A program made the translations under genes and the position numbers. Below the pieces are notes generated by a model. It was not told the origin of the DNA and made no database searches. It saw only the letters and a list, made by a program, of their open reading frames with translations. From Raphanus sativus (taxonomy: Eukaryota > Streptophyta > Magnoliopsida > Brassicales > Brassicaceae), in assembly GCF_000801105.2 (NCBI RefSeq), contig NC_079516.1, forward strand, positions 17,762,998-17,826,997: a stretch of 64,000 bases of DNA, in the 5' to 3' direction. Shown here in pieces: positions 47,301 through 57,956 of this stretch. Positions within the stretch are counted from its first letter, which is position 1. The number at the start of each line of letters is the position of its first letter.

Positions 47301-47565
47301 AAAAATATTAGTAGTATGACATCATATTCAAAATATCAAAATATATCTAATATACACAAAAGTTTCAGGTAATTTGAGTACTCTATCAGATCTCGAGTAA
47401 TATCTAGAATATCAGAGACCGTTGGTTTAAGAAAATACTTAATAGATACTTTGTCTTTGACACGAATCCGAACCAATATCAATGCATCGTCAGTCTGTAT
47501 ATATCTTTTTAGTTATATTTAAAAGCGCGGATCAAAATTTAATTTAAAGCTTTAAAGTACAAGTA
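44309..47565. repeat. Duplicated segment, copy B, interrupted by a Helitron
   Basis: 44309-45372 matches copy A (25417-26480) almost base for base, and 47543-47565 matches the last 23 bases of copy A (26481-26503). The 2170-bp gap is the Helitron below. An 8-bp direct repeat AGTACCGA flanks the copy closely (44295-44302, 47562-47569). This might be a target duplication from the insertion of the whole segment, but copy A has no matching flank repeat. Confidence 0.85.
45373..47542 (+). mobile_element. Helitron inserted in duplicated segment B
   Basis: Comparison with the empty site in copy A (CATAATAA|TTTAAAGC) gives exact borders: the insert starts TCTATACTATAAAAGGGAAG after host A, and ends GCGCGGATCAAAATTTAA before host T. 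The start fits the Helitron 5' consensus and no target duplication was made, as expected. The usual CTAG 3' end reads TTAA here and the hairpin is weak, so the terminus has decayed. The interior (45900-47400) is a low-complexity series of AAACCC/AAATACCC words, without ORFs longer than about 90 codons. Confidence 0.85.
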
Positions 47566-48940
47566 CCGAATAATAATGCCAAGCATAGTACTTCCACCAA
47601 AAACCAGTCCTAAGTTTTACAAAACTAGGTGGTTTCACCTCTCGTAGTCTATCAAATTATTTCTAATTTTATATAATATTATGCTAAAAATTTAAATGGC
47701 AATACTAAAATTTATTTTAATTAATATATACAAATTAACATATTGAAATATAGATCCAAATTCAATTTCTTTAAATATACTGTTGAAAATAATTTAAAAT
47801 AATGGAAAATGAATATTTCATACCTAATATATTTTGATGGGTTAGTTCATATCTGATTTATATGACAGTTCAAAAATATATATGTACTTTTGAATACTTC
47901 AGATAACATACATTTTAGTTACTTTTCTGGCCAATATATATATATATATATATATCTGTTACATCGTATGATTTTGCTAACGTGGATGTCATGTCAATTA
48001 ATTTTGCTGACATGGATTCTGTACGATAATTTTAAAAATAAAATAAATTAAAATAGTTATTTTACATTTTTATAGAAAATATAAACATTTATAAATTTTA
48101 TAATTTTATAAAATAAAAAGAACTTAACTAAAAAATGAAATTTTAATTTAATATAAGTCATATAGTCGTTATAATGTTTTGATACTATCAATTACTCTTA
48201 TGTTAGATCAGTTGTGATCATACGAATAATTTTGTTTTTAAAGATGTTTATATCTATTGTTTATTTTGCCGACATACATACATATATATATTAACTAATA
48301 TAAATTAGAGTTTAGATGGGGGGATTTTTGAAGAGGGTTTATGATTTAAAATTTTAATAAATCTTAATATTTGATAATTTAATAAATTTTAAAATATATT
48401 TGAAAATAATTTCCTGAAACAAAATTTGAAAAATGAATTTGAATATTAAATAAAGTTTTAATTTTTAATTATTTATCTATATATATATAGTATAGAATAA
48501 ATTTATTTTTATTGATTTCTTTAATAAAAAAATTAATCTTTTTTCCTTATATTTTTTGCTCTTGTAATATTTTATTGTTTATTGATCCGCTATATTATTG
48601 ATCCAGATCCAGTTTCTCGAAATACTTAACGCCGGTCCGATACCCAGAATTCCAGATTCAGATCCCTGCTTTAAAAAGATGTGTTTACAATAGCTTAACT
48701 CAAAAGTACAATAAAAATAGAAATATTTATTGACGCATAGCGTAATTGACCGAGTATGTCCATCCTGTAACGTATCGGACTTCAAGCCCGAATTCAAACC
48801 AGTTCATACAACCTTTAAAATTTGGAAAGCGACTCCTGAAAGTTTAAAACCAATATTAGCAAAAAAGAAAAAAGCAACAGATAAAACGATAAAAGTGCCA
48901 AAGAAAATTAACAAAAAAAAAATTATATATATAAAAAGCA
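47566..48940. other. Intergenic AT-rich DNA with (TA)n tract
   Basis: No gene is seen. A (TA)n run lies at 47936-47955 and another AT-alternating tract at about 48478-48490. Confidence 0.55.
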
Positions 48941-48969
48941 AGAGATCCGTGATGCCCAGACGATTCGCT

Positions 48970-49050
48970 CTTCCACGCGCACATATTCGGGTCTGAAGTC
49001 ACGCGCTTCTATGGTTATTCTCTCTTTGTCTCCCACTATAAAATCTCGTG
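48970..49050 (+). promoter_or_regulatory. Promoter of the acidic-protein gene: CGCG boxes and TATA
   Basis: CCACGCGCAC (48973-48982) and TCACGCGCTT (49000-49009) contain ACGCGC, a match to the vCGCGb box bound by calmodulin-binding CAMTA factors. ACTATAAAATC (TATA at 49037-49043) follows. A TATA box there puts the transcript start near 49065-49075, which excludes the upstream ATG at 49011. Confidence 0.5.
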
Positions 49051-49169
49051 TTTCCCTTCTTCCGATTCTACACAGACATCTCACGCTAATTTCGATATTG
49101 CCATTGGTTTCTAAAACAAACGTACCAACTAATAAACCGGAGGAAATAAACCGTAACCGGTTAACAGCT

Positions 49170-49655
49170 ATGAGCGATTTATTAGCCGAGACACTAACAC
49201 GGAGTGACTCGGTCGTTAAGAAACGAGTTAGGCACGAGTTGGACGAGCTAGTCCTCGACTCGCCCGACGTGAAGCGGTTGAAAGACGATTTGTTCGACGA
49301 CTCGGGCCATGACTCAGAGATTCAGGATCTCGACTCGTTGATGAAAAGCTTCGAGGATGAGCTGTCGACCGCGACGGAGCAAGGCTCCGGCGAGACTCTT
49401 CCGGATCTCGGATACCTTTTCGAAGCTTCCGACGACGAGCTAGGTTTGCCTCCGCCTCCGCCACCACCGCCACCGTCTACGCTTCTTCCTCCGTCGTCGG
49501 ATTCGTCGGAAGTCGGCGAGTTATGTGGATTTGAGGAGCGTGTTACGGGCTTCGGAGCTTTCGATCTGGATGAGGGACTATTCGAATATTCCGATGTTTG
49601 TTTAGATTCCGGTGACCTGTTTTCATGGCGGCCGGAAACTTTACCGGCGGAGTAA
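49170..49655 (+). CDS. Acidic serine/proline-containing protein of unknown function (161 aa)
   Basis: The open frame extends up to an ATG at 49011, but a TATA box at 49037 and an AT-rich leader make the ATG at 49170 (CAGCTATGAGC) the likely start, giving MSDLLAETLTRSD. The protein is strongly acidic. It has a basic region VVKKRVRHELDE (about residues 16-27), DSPDVKRLKDDLFDD, a run of nine prolines (PPPPPPPPP, about 99-107), a Ser-rich stretch, and an aromatic/acidic C-terminal part, 'GFGAFDLDEGLFEYSDV' then LFSWRPETLPAE. The layout suggests a nuclear regulatory or adaptor protein, but no known domain is recognised. A similar small unknown protein lies near NIMIN2 in Arabidopsis as I recall it, which would support orthology. 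The gene has a single exon, is clearly less AT-rich than its surroundings and looks intact. Confidence 0.85.
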   Translation: MSDLLAETLTRSDSVVKKRVRHELDELVLDSPDVKRLKDDLFDDSGHDSEIQDLDSLMKSFEDELSTATEQGSGETLPDLGYLFEASDDELGLPPPPPPPPPSTLLPPSSDSSEVGELCGFEERVTGFGAFDLDEGLFEYSDVCLDSGDLFSWRPETLPAE

Positions 49656-50454
49656 ACAATATTCGTGAGTGTTTTTCGTTAAGCTAAACGACGGCGTTCT
49701 GTGGAAAGCGTGCGGCCTTGCTTTGTTTAGTGATATAGGGACCTCTATATGTTTTTCTGAGATTTTTAGGACTAGAGAAATCAAATGGTTAGTCTAGTAA
49801 ATTGCTTAGGTTAGTTTTATAAGAATCCATATTTCTGGTGATCTTGAATCGTTTTCTTCCTTTGTCTGTGTTAAATTAAAGTATTATCAAGATTTTACCC
49901 CCATATAAGATTGAGATCAGTTATTTTTGCGCGTCTGTGTGACAATGTCCAAATTTTTTCAGCAGATATGAAATCACTATTCATAATTAAAATATAAAAT
50001 TCTGAATTCTATTTTTTTTTAAATATATAAATGTAAAATGGTAATGAATGACACAATATTTGCACTAACAAAAGCACTAGATTACATAATCTAGTGGGAT
50101 ATATTTTCTTTTATCATGGTTTTATTTTTATATTCTCTCTAATAAAAGATACTATGAGAATAAGAACCTATAAGTTGTAATGCAAATAACACTGATTACA
50201 TAAAAAGTATACTTTTAGTTTCGTAACTACAGTTGTTAAAAAAAAGTGTTTTGTAACTATATAAAAGTTTCAAACCGAATGAACTCTCCCCGTCCCATAA
50301 CCCTCCGTCGTAACATCTATAAGATGGCTTCCTGGTTTCGAACTACACATGCTTTATAATCGCAGGTTGGTCTATAGTCATCTAACTTTAAGACCTTACT
50401 ATTTGGAAATACACAATTTAACCAAAAGGCCTACAGAGATGATACATACTGGGC
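49656..50454. other. 3' region of the acidic-protein gene and intergenic DNA
   Basis: The first 250 bases probably hold the 3' UTR. The rest has no gene until the HMA exon relic. Confidence 0.5.
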
Positions 50455-50525
50455 CGAATCAATTTGAATTGCAATTACATGTTGTAGGAAAGAAAGAAGG
50501 ATTCTCATCAATATATAAAATCATT
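50455..50525 (+). pseudogene. Relic of an HMA-domain exon
   Basis: GAATCAATTTGAATTGCAAT, then ACATGTTGTAGGAAAG and 'GAAGGATTCTCATCAATAT', aligns with exon 2 of the HMA gene at 60621-60683 with roughly 85% identity by eye. One extra base inside the metal-site codons (GCAATTACATG against GCAATGCATG) destroys the CxxC motif and leads to a stop. No matching exon 1 or 3 was seen nearby, so this is a solitary broken copy. Confidence 0.7.
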
Positions 50526-50799
50526 TTTTATGTAGAAGATTGCATCTTCGATTGAGACTGATTGTTTCTTTTAGAAGGTTTTAGTCGGTGTGGTTAGGTT
50601 AGGTATCATGTGTTTGAATTACCCACTGAAGAAGGAAGAATGTAAAGACTCGCATAGATGGAACGTTGTGAGATACGGATAACGAAGGAGTGTAGATTTT
50701 AAGGTTTTGAATTTCGAATTAATGAGCTTTTAATGGGCCTTAGTTCTAAACTCTATTAGGCTCATAGTTGAAACCCATCTAATATGCCAGACCGTTGAG
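50526..50799. other. Intergenic spacer
   Basis: Nothing recognisable, though the composition is less AT-rich than in the transposon-filled stretches. Confidence 0.5.
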
Positions 50800-53700
50800 A
50801 GTCGTGAAAAATGTAGAACCTGATGCGAACTGGTGAGATTCTTCGATTAGTATGTTTTCTTTTTTCAATTTCTCTAATCTCTAGATCGTGAATTTTGCAT
50901 TTGTTTGTCCTTATATTTTTGTTTAGGGCTCGCGCGAAACTGATGCGATCGGTTTGGGTTTCGTATGATCTTGTTTTCGCGATTTTGTGAGTTAGGGTTT
51001 CAAGTTTCCTTAATCGTTCGTTGTTTGTTTGTTTGTTTGTTGTAGTGATGTTGAATCTACATGGAAGCGCTCGAAACCATCGTCGTTGAGGTACTTATCT
51101 GCCTGTTGCTAGAGTTTGATCTCTTGTTAAGTTTGATAGTGATTTTAGATTTGGGGTATTTGATGTTCTATTATGGATTCGGGACTTAGGATCGATCATA
51201 TAAATAGTGAACAGATTGAACGATTACTATTCAAACAGAGATTTGGGTTGTTTTGAGTTTCTAAGTTTGTTCTTTTAGCTGTTTGCAACCGTAGAAGTAA
51301 CAAAGTCTCTCACTTTTAGCCTCTCTATGTTTTCTTGTTTCTTTTCTTCAGTGTGTTTTGTGCGGAGAAGCCATAACAACTGAAGATAAGTCTGAATCTG
51401 TGAGCCGAACAGCTGAAGCAACAAAACAGATAAGCTCTTTTACTTCCTCTTTTTATTTTGATTCAACAACAAACATAAAATTTAATTAAAAAATTTCAAA
51501 CGTTTTCATCAAATCCAAGAGATGAGCTTTTTCTGCTTTGGTTTTTTTTATCAAAACAGAGAACCTTTGTTTTGGTTATTTATCAAACTCCCCCAAAAAG
51601 ATCATAGGCAGACTCTAATCTAATAGTGTGCTGTCAGATTCTTAATTTGGGGACATTGTCCCGTTGCCTGAAGCCTATACCAATCGGAATTTTTTAAATC
51701 TTGGTCCCAACAACTATTGGTCGGTAGTGCATGTATAAGTAAAAGATGGAAAGTACTGACAGACTTTAGAGTTACCCACGGCTTACATAAACAACATCAG
51801 ATGGTTTAAGAAAAGTCTTTAGACAGAGACTTTGAGTGATATGTACCCACGGCTTACCTTAACAACAACAGACGGCTTAAGAAAAGTCTGTAGACAGAGA
51901 CTGTGATGGTACCTATGGCTTGCAATAAGATTTTTAGACAAAACTGTGAAATCCAACGTTGGATGGATCAAATGTCCCGTAGCTTTCAAAACGACTATGA
52001 GACATTTGATGGATCAAACGACCCACAAGTCCCAAACTTAAAAAAAGAAAAAGAAAAGTCTTTAGACACACAAAGACGACTATGAACGTTTGGATGAATA
52101 AAACGACAAACAGTTACACCATACAGTCTTTTAGGCAAAAGGCTTACGGCTTATAAAGGTTTTAAACAAATACCTAGACTTGAAAATGGGCTATGACGGT
52201 TCTTTAGACAGTATCTATACCCACCGCTTATGGAAAAGTTTTAGACAAGAACTTTAACTTGGTTGCTACACACAACTTATTAAAAGTCTATAGACAAAAT
52301 ATTGAGCAGAAAACGTGTTATGAAAAGTCTCTAGACAATGTCTACCCATGGCTTATGAAAGTTTGAGTTGATTGTTACACAAGGCTTATGGATAGTCTTT
52401 GGACAACAATACTACCACAGCCTTATCAAAAGTCTTTAGACAAAAGACTGAATCTTGACAATACTACCACCCACGGCTTTATAAAAAATTCCTTCGAGAA
52501 AGACTGGATCTAGACAGTACCACTACTCATGGCACTACAAAAGGTTTTTGGACAGTCTTAGCACAATTCGGACAGTACTATTACCCACGGCTTATAAAAG
52601 GTCTTAAAGATGGAAACTACGAACCCTTCAGACTTCTAAGTCTATTGAATGTGAAAACGATTAACGGTGGATGAAAAAAAAACGACCACCGGTTTAAAGA
52701 GGTCTTAGGAAAACCTATTACTTGTTGGATGGACAAAAATTACCCGCGGCTTAGGAAAGTTCTACACAAAACTATGGTTGTTTGGGTTGTTGTATGGTGA
52801 ACACGACCAACAACTTAAAACAGAGACTATGAACCAAAAACCATATCTTTACAGACTCTTTGAGTTATCGTACGGTGAACACGACCACAAGACTTCAAAG
52901 AACGACCACAAGGCCTCGAAAAAGGTATTTTGACAAAGACTACATGTCAGTGTTTAGCTTTGTTGGATGGACAACGACCAACAGCTGTGAGTGTATGATC
53001 CAAAATCTGAGTTGGTTTTTGCCTTGTTGGATGGTATAAACGACCAACAGCTTAAACCAAGTCTTGAGAGAGAGAAAGTATGTACCAAAAGTTGAGTTGG
53101 TTTTAGATAAAGACTGAAACGTTGGATGGATTAACACCCATGGCTTACTAAAAAGACTAGACAAAAATACTATAAAACTTACCAACGGCTAGAGTCTTTA
53201 GACAACAATACTACCAGCGGCTTATGAGAAGTCCTTTGAGAAAGACTGAATCTATACTATACCAGTACCCACGGCTTCAAAGAAGTTTACACAACAATCC
53301 TATGAGTTGGTTTTGGAGTTAATATGAATCAAAAACAGACTCATTAAGACAGAGACTATGAACCAAGTCTTATAAAAATTTATCATATACATAAACCTAA
53401 GACTATGAACGGAGTATAAGGACTCTTTTGTGATAACTGAAAACAGATATCATAAAGTCTTTGCAAAGATTTGACTAATTGAATAGAGAAAAAGACACGA
53501 TCAACGTCATAAAGAAAAATATATGAATATATCATATTCCTCATTTTCCACTCACAACGTGAAGTAAAGACTAATTAATTATGATTTTCTCAGGTATGCA
53601 TGTGCTTCAGAAGGTGCTCATTTGAAGTGTTTCAGGTTTCTACTTTGTAATTATACTTTCTGAATTTCTCAGGTATGTATGTGTTTTTTCAAACTTGTTT

Positions 53701-53824
53701 GTTATTTAGTTGATAAAATTCATAAGAACCAGACACATACATGTAAGTAAAGACTGGTTTCAATTGTTTAGGTTTGTGCTTGCTTGCTTGTTCATGATCT
53801 CGTTGACGCCAAGGCTTTGTTCAG
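50800..53824 (+). other. Putative split gene of unknown coding status hosting a repeat array
   Basis: Several exon-like blocks with good splice sites occur in order: a leader ending GCGAACTG|GTGAGA (about 50831); 51046-51090, after TTTGTTGTAG, with ATG at 51061 reading MEALETIVVE and donor GAG|GTACTT; 51352-51399 (TTCTTCAG|TGT ... TCT|GTGAGC) reading CVLCGEAITTEDKSES; 53594-53635 (TTTCTCAG|GTA ... CAG|GTTTCT) reading VCMCFRRCSFEVFQ; and 53772-53824 reading VCACLLVHDLVDAKALF. All junctions can be read in phase 0, and the product would be Cys-rich (VCxC at the start of two exons). I recognise no family. If the donor at 51400 is skipped, the frame stops at 51489. It may equally be a spliced non-coding RNA. 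The 2.2-kb third intron would contain the hairpin repeat array. Confidence 0.35.
51770..53290. repeat. Degenerate tandem array with ACCCACGGCTTA + AGTCTTTAGACAAAGACT units
   Basis: About 20 units of roughly 50-80 bases are recognisable by ACCCACGGCTTAT-like cores (for example 51774, 51845, 51911, 52219, 52343, 52470, 52579, 52742, 53138, 53262). Each is usually followed by AAAAGTCTTTAGACAAAGACT or a variant. The second core is an inverted repeat (AGTCTTT...AAAGACT), so the RNA of either strand could fold into a chain of small hairpins. A sub-variant, TTGGATGGACAACGACCAACAGC, alternates in the middle (52790-53050). The units are too diverged for recent slippage. No ORF runs through. Confidence 0.8.
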
Positions 53825-54079
53825 GTATATGCTTTCCTTGACCTTTTCTCTTGTGAAAATTTGCAAAGTAGTTTAGTGATATATAATTAAACGAAAGAAA
53901 CTGGAAATGAATATCTAAACTTCATTTTTAACTGAAAATGTTTTTAAAAAAATTAACTAGTCAATATTTCTTTCATTGGTCTAGCATCCGTACGTGAGAT
54001 TCTAGAAATTGATTGCTAGCATTGCTTTGTGTGTTTACAGTGTTTATACTTTCTAGTTTTGTTAAATTAATGTTAGTTG

Positions 54080-55130
54080 GAGTCTATTGAAAATCAAGGT
54101 AGGTGAGAGACTCATGCATATTGTGTTGGTAGTTTTTTTTTCTAATTTCGAATATTACTATTTAATTTGCGTTATACTTCTAACATCCAGTGATCATTCC
54201 AAACAATGTTAGTAATGTCTTTATAGTTTGGAGCTTGTATGTATAATACGTTCTCTCCTTTTGCGAAACTGATGCATCTTATTAGAGTCTTCTTGTATAC
54301 CAAAATATGTGAAAGACAGCACATTGTGGTATTATTTTCTTTGAATATTGAATGTTTGTGTTCTGTGTATGCTCTTAACCCTCTGGGATCAAATGACATC
54401 TTCAAAATTTTGCATTCATCGCTATGATGATTACTATATTAGATTCTAATTGTATATGTTTATGTTTCGATTGGCTTTGGTTTGGTGCTTGTGAAATGAT
54501 TGTACCTTGGAGTTTCTTCTAGATCAACGTAGGTGAGAGATTCCTGCACACGTGGTGGTAGTTTCTTTGAATCCTGAATGTTTTTCTGTTTTGTGTTATA
54601 CTTCTCTCAACCCTCAGTGATCATTCGAACAGTATCAGTAATTTCTTCAGTTTGGCGCTTGAATGTATTATAAGATCTCTCATTTTATGAAATAGATGCA
54701 TTTATAGGAATCTCTTGTAGATATATAACATGTGTGAAAGAATGGTGGTAGTACTTTCACTGAACTTGATTGTTTATGTTTTCTTTTAGGCTCCTAACCC
54801 TCAGTGATCATTGTAAACATGTGAATGACATCTTCTCAATTTTGCATTCTAAGCTGATGATTACTGTAACTATGTTAAATTCTATAAATTGTATATGTTG
54901 ACTTGAAATTTCTCTGCTATGGTACTTATGTTTATCCCTTGGTTTCTGAGTCTTGAAAACATTTCTCTCATTGATGTAGTTTCCTTGAATCTTGAATCTT
55001 GAATGTTTATGTTTTGTGTTATGCTCCTAACGCTTGGTGAACATTCTAAACATGTTCATATTTTCTGGAATTATGCATCATATGCCACCGGTTACATGTT
55101 ACAATCTAAAAAGTATACATTTTGAATTGA
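54080..55130. repeat. Second degenerate tandem repeat, about 430-bp unit, 2.5 copies
   Basis: A unit starting 'TTGGAGTCTATTGAAAATCAA' (54081) recurs as 'TTGGAGTTTCTTCTAGATCAA' (54511), each followed by GTAGGTGAGAGA, CAGTGATCATTC, AATTTTGCATTC and GATGATTACT in the same order. A third partial copy starts near 54937. Within a unit, TTGAATGTTTATGTTTTGTGTTATGCTC and TGATCATT words recur as sub-repeats. The class is unknown and there is no coding frame. Confidence 0.65.
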
Positions 55131-55452
55131 GTTTTTACAATAACAGTAATCGAGCATTCTCTGTTATGTACCTATGACTGTACATTTGTCTTTTAGTCGT
55201 ACATAGTCAATGAAGCTTGGAAACCTGTTGAATCAATATGTGGAGTTATTAAAATGTGCAACTGATCATTCTTGAGTTTTTATGATCAAAAAAAAAAAAA
55301 AAAATTAGTCGTATTCCCTTTATTTACAAAATTTCTAGAATTTTTTTCCGAGGCAAACATCAAATTGGTTACTATTACATTAAAAATAAGACCAATTGTT
55401 TAAATTGACAGTTCGTTTTTTTTTGGTTATCTACATGGACAACAATGTTTTA
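55131..55452. other. Intergenic spacer with an A-run
   Basis: A run of 18 A at about 55288-55305 stands alone. Flanking target duplications were looked for and not found. Confidence 0.45.
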
Positions 55453-57310
55453 TTAGATTTTAACCCGTGCGCCCGCACGGATATTTATTTTCGATAATTA
55501 TATTAATATTTCACAACTATTTGAAGGTGGTAGAAGATCGAGTCTTTGTGTGAATATTGTATTTGGATTTATGATTTAGCTTCAAAAGATTTGACCTTTT
55601 AAGTTAAAATAGGTATAATAGTTTTTATTTAACTTAACTAAACAGCTGTACTATCGAAGCTGATCTTTCTCCTAAGCAAAAATTAGAGTTCGATCTGCAC
55701 GGATATGCAAATGTTTTTTCCAATTTTGTATATGTTATTTATGTGATTGGTGGTATATATAGACATATTTTAATTTTATATACTCCAAACTCATAATTTT
55801 AAAGCTTGCATATAAAAAAATTAATTTATTAATTTGAACCATTATTACATTAGACAGTTCCTATTATATATTTATTTTATTAAAAATACATAGGATTGCT
55901 TGAATTAAAAAGATACACATGATATAACATGTTTAAATATTATCAAAGATTTAATTTATATATCATATACATATTGAATATTTACTTATCATTTTTGTTT
56001 TGTTAGTTATTATCAAACTATAATTTAGTATTTCTACAAGTTTTAATTAGCTTCAAAAATTTTGTGATCAAACACTCTTGTACACAAAGTTATTTTCAAA
56101 ATTTGATATTAGAATTCTTTATATATCATCAAAATGTTAGTCAATTATATAGTGATCTATGTATTTGATATGTAAGATTTGAATTTAGATTATTAAAACA
56201 TAAATTTAAAGATCATTTGACTAAATTAGAAGTATATATAGTGTTTTATTTGTCTTTATATATGTCAACAAAAGTTACAAAAGCTAGAATATATATGTAT
56301 AAAAAATAGGCTAACAAAACATTAAAACTCGAAAGGACTTTTAGAGTTTAGATTAGAACTGGACCAAGCCCACCACTGACCAACAAACAGAAGACAAAAA
56401 CTTATGTAGAAGAATTAACTCTTTTTTTTTAACTAAACTGGCGCATAGCTTCCTCACCACTCTGAAGTCTGAAATTCCAAGAAATGAAAGCATATGAATG
56501 AGACCAGTGGAAATAATCTCGAAGCAATAAAAATTAAGTATGTTCCAAACTGGATGATGACATAAGGAAGTAAGCATCAGTAAGTCAGTCGTCCTCTATT
56601 AACAGTCTCATACAACAAATATTCATAAGAAACCCATTTCATTTAGAACATAATATTCATAAAAAATCCATTTCATTTAGAACATAATCTATTCAGATTT
56701 GTATATGTGCACGGCTAATAAAAACCTTTACCTTCTCGCTTAAATCCAGGATTCCGGTTATAATCATTGTTCCCTCATGTGCCAGTTCACCTTCCTTACC
56801 AGCCTATGTTGGACAGAAACACCATGTCAACGGAATAGAAAAAAAAATACTTTCCACAAGTAACTTACTAAATTACTTAACAAATAAGACAGGGTTTGCA
56901 CCATCATATGTTTTTTTTTTCCTATCCTAGTTTTATCTGGGTTGATCATAAAAGAGGAGCGAATTCATCAACCTCATTTCACGCTACCTCAGGTTTGTCT
57001 TTCTTTTTGTGGATGTCTGCTTCTTTTTCTCGATCGGATCTGGATTTAGATCTCTGTTGCTTGTTGATGAATTGATGTTACGGTAAACTAATTAGTTTCT
57101 CTGTCACTTGGATTTCATAGCGGTGAGGCACAACACATTTTCCTATCATACATAAACCAGAGATTCAATTAGAGGTTTCTGAGACTTCGTAGGAAATGCC
57201 ATGAAACCTTTTAATAAAACGAATGTGTTTTGGAGAGTGGCATAAAATTGTAAATATTTAGGAAAAGTTTGGGCTAAATACAGTTTGTACTTCCCATTTA
57301 ATAGTTTAGA
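55453..57310 (-). mobile_element. Complete non-autonomous Helitron carrying an exon-like fragment
   Basis: On the minus strand it starts TCTAAACTATTAAATGGGAA (plus 57310 leftward) after host A. It ends with a perfect 7-bp-stem hairpin (plus CCGTGCG-CC-CGCACGG, 55465-55480), then GTTAAAATCTAA and host T. Length 1858 bp. A second, decayed 3'-type terminus (plus TTAGAGTTCGATCTGCACGG) lies at 55683. It has no Rep/helicase. It carries the spliceable exon described at 56732. Confidence 0.85.
56732..56803 (-). pseudogene. Captured exon-like fragment in Helitron
   Basis: The minus strand shows acceptor CCAACATAG|GCTGG, 24 open codons and donor GAGAAG|GTAAAG. The peptide reads AGKEGELAHEGTM, then IITGILDLSEK. 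The exact multiple of three and both consensus splice sites suggest an exon copied from a host gene. A second possible acceptor with a short exon-like stretch (TTGGAATTTCAG|ACTTCAGAGTGG) lies at about 56450-56470. The source gene is not recognised. Confidence 0.5.
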
Positions 57311-57444
57311 TGTATTTTTTTTAGCTTGTGTTAGAATTTAAGATATCATATGTCTATGAATTATTACTTATGTTTTTGGGTTTTTTGTTGATTTTTAGAA
57401 TATAGCTTAGCTACTGGGTTGATTTATCAACTCTTCCTTTTACA
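57311..57444. other. Short spacer between two Helitrons
   Basis: 134 bases of host or older repeat DNA separate the opposed 5' ends of the two Helitrons. Confidence 0.6.
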
Positions 57445-57653
57445 TCCCCTTTATATTAAAGCGCAAATCGTTTGGCCAATTAAATTCTGTCACGTGGAAA
57501 GAAGTATTTTAAAAAATAAAAACAATTAAATTTCTATTTTCATCCTATTTTTCTGCAATCCAAATTTGTAACTACTTATATTCCTTTTTTTCTCACAAAT
57601 CAAAACCCACGTTAACTTACATATTTTGAAACTGTTTTCTTCATCTCCTCTTT

Positions 57654-57956
57654 TATATAAATCGCGAATCTACTCTTTTACTTTCATTTGTTGTTGAATT
57701 ATCAAAACAAAGTGCCGCATCACGTTATCGAGGGAAGAAGTAAGTGTTTAATTGTTCTTTTTTTTTTGAAATACTGTGTTTCATTGTTATCAATGTGCGT
57801 TTTCTTTGGCTTATAATATAAATTTAGATATCAGTTTTTGAATCTGTTTCTCTCAATTATATTTTAAAACTCTGTTACATATTTTCTATAGATAGAGAGA
57901 GCAAATCTTAAAGAAGATGACAAGAACCTGCAACTATGCTCAACCATCTCAAGATG
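57654..57956 (+). pseudogene. Captured gene 5' end: TATA box, leader intron, ATG exon
   Basis: A TATATAAAT box (57654) is followed by a leader ending GGGAAGAA|GTAAGTG (57739), an intron with acceptor TTTTCTATAG (57891), and an exon from 57892 with ATG at 57917 reading MTRTCNYAQPSQDG before the donor CAAGATG|GTGAAA (57956). No further exons are seen before the Stowaway insertion. This looks like the promoter and first two exons of a host gene picked up by the Helitron. It could still drive a transcript. The source is not recognised. Confidence 0.45.

Noticed and set aside
47936..47955. (TA)n tract as a regulatory element
   Set aside because: Simple microsatellite; several similar runs occur in the window with no link to a gene.
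49011..49169. Upstream ATG extending the acidic protein by 53 residues
   Set aside because: A TATA box lies at 49037 inside this stretch and its composition is leader-like; the ATG at 49170 starts the acidic, structured part.
55288..55305. Poly(A) tail of a retroposon
   Set aside because: No flanking direct repeat and no retroposon-like body next to it.
56353..56577. 74-codon minus-strand frame as a gene
   Set aside because: Inside a non-autonomous Helitron, with a poly(Lys) run from an A-tract; more likely captured non-functional sequence.
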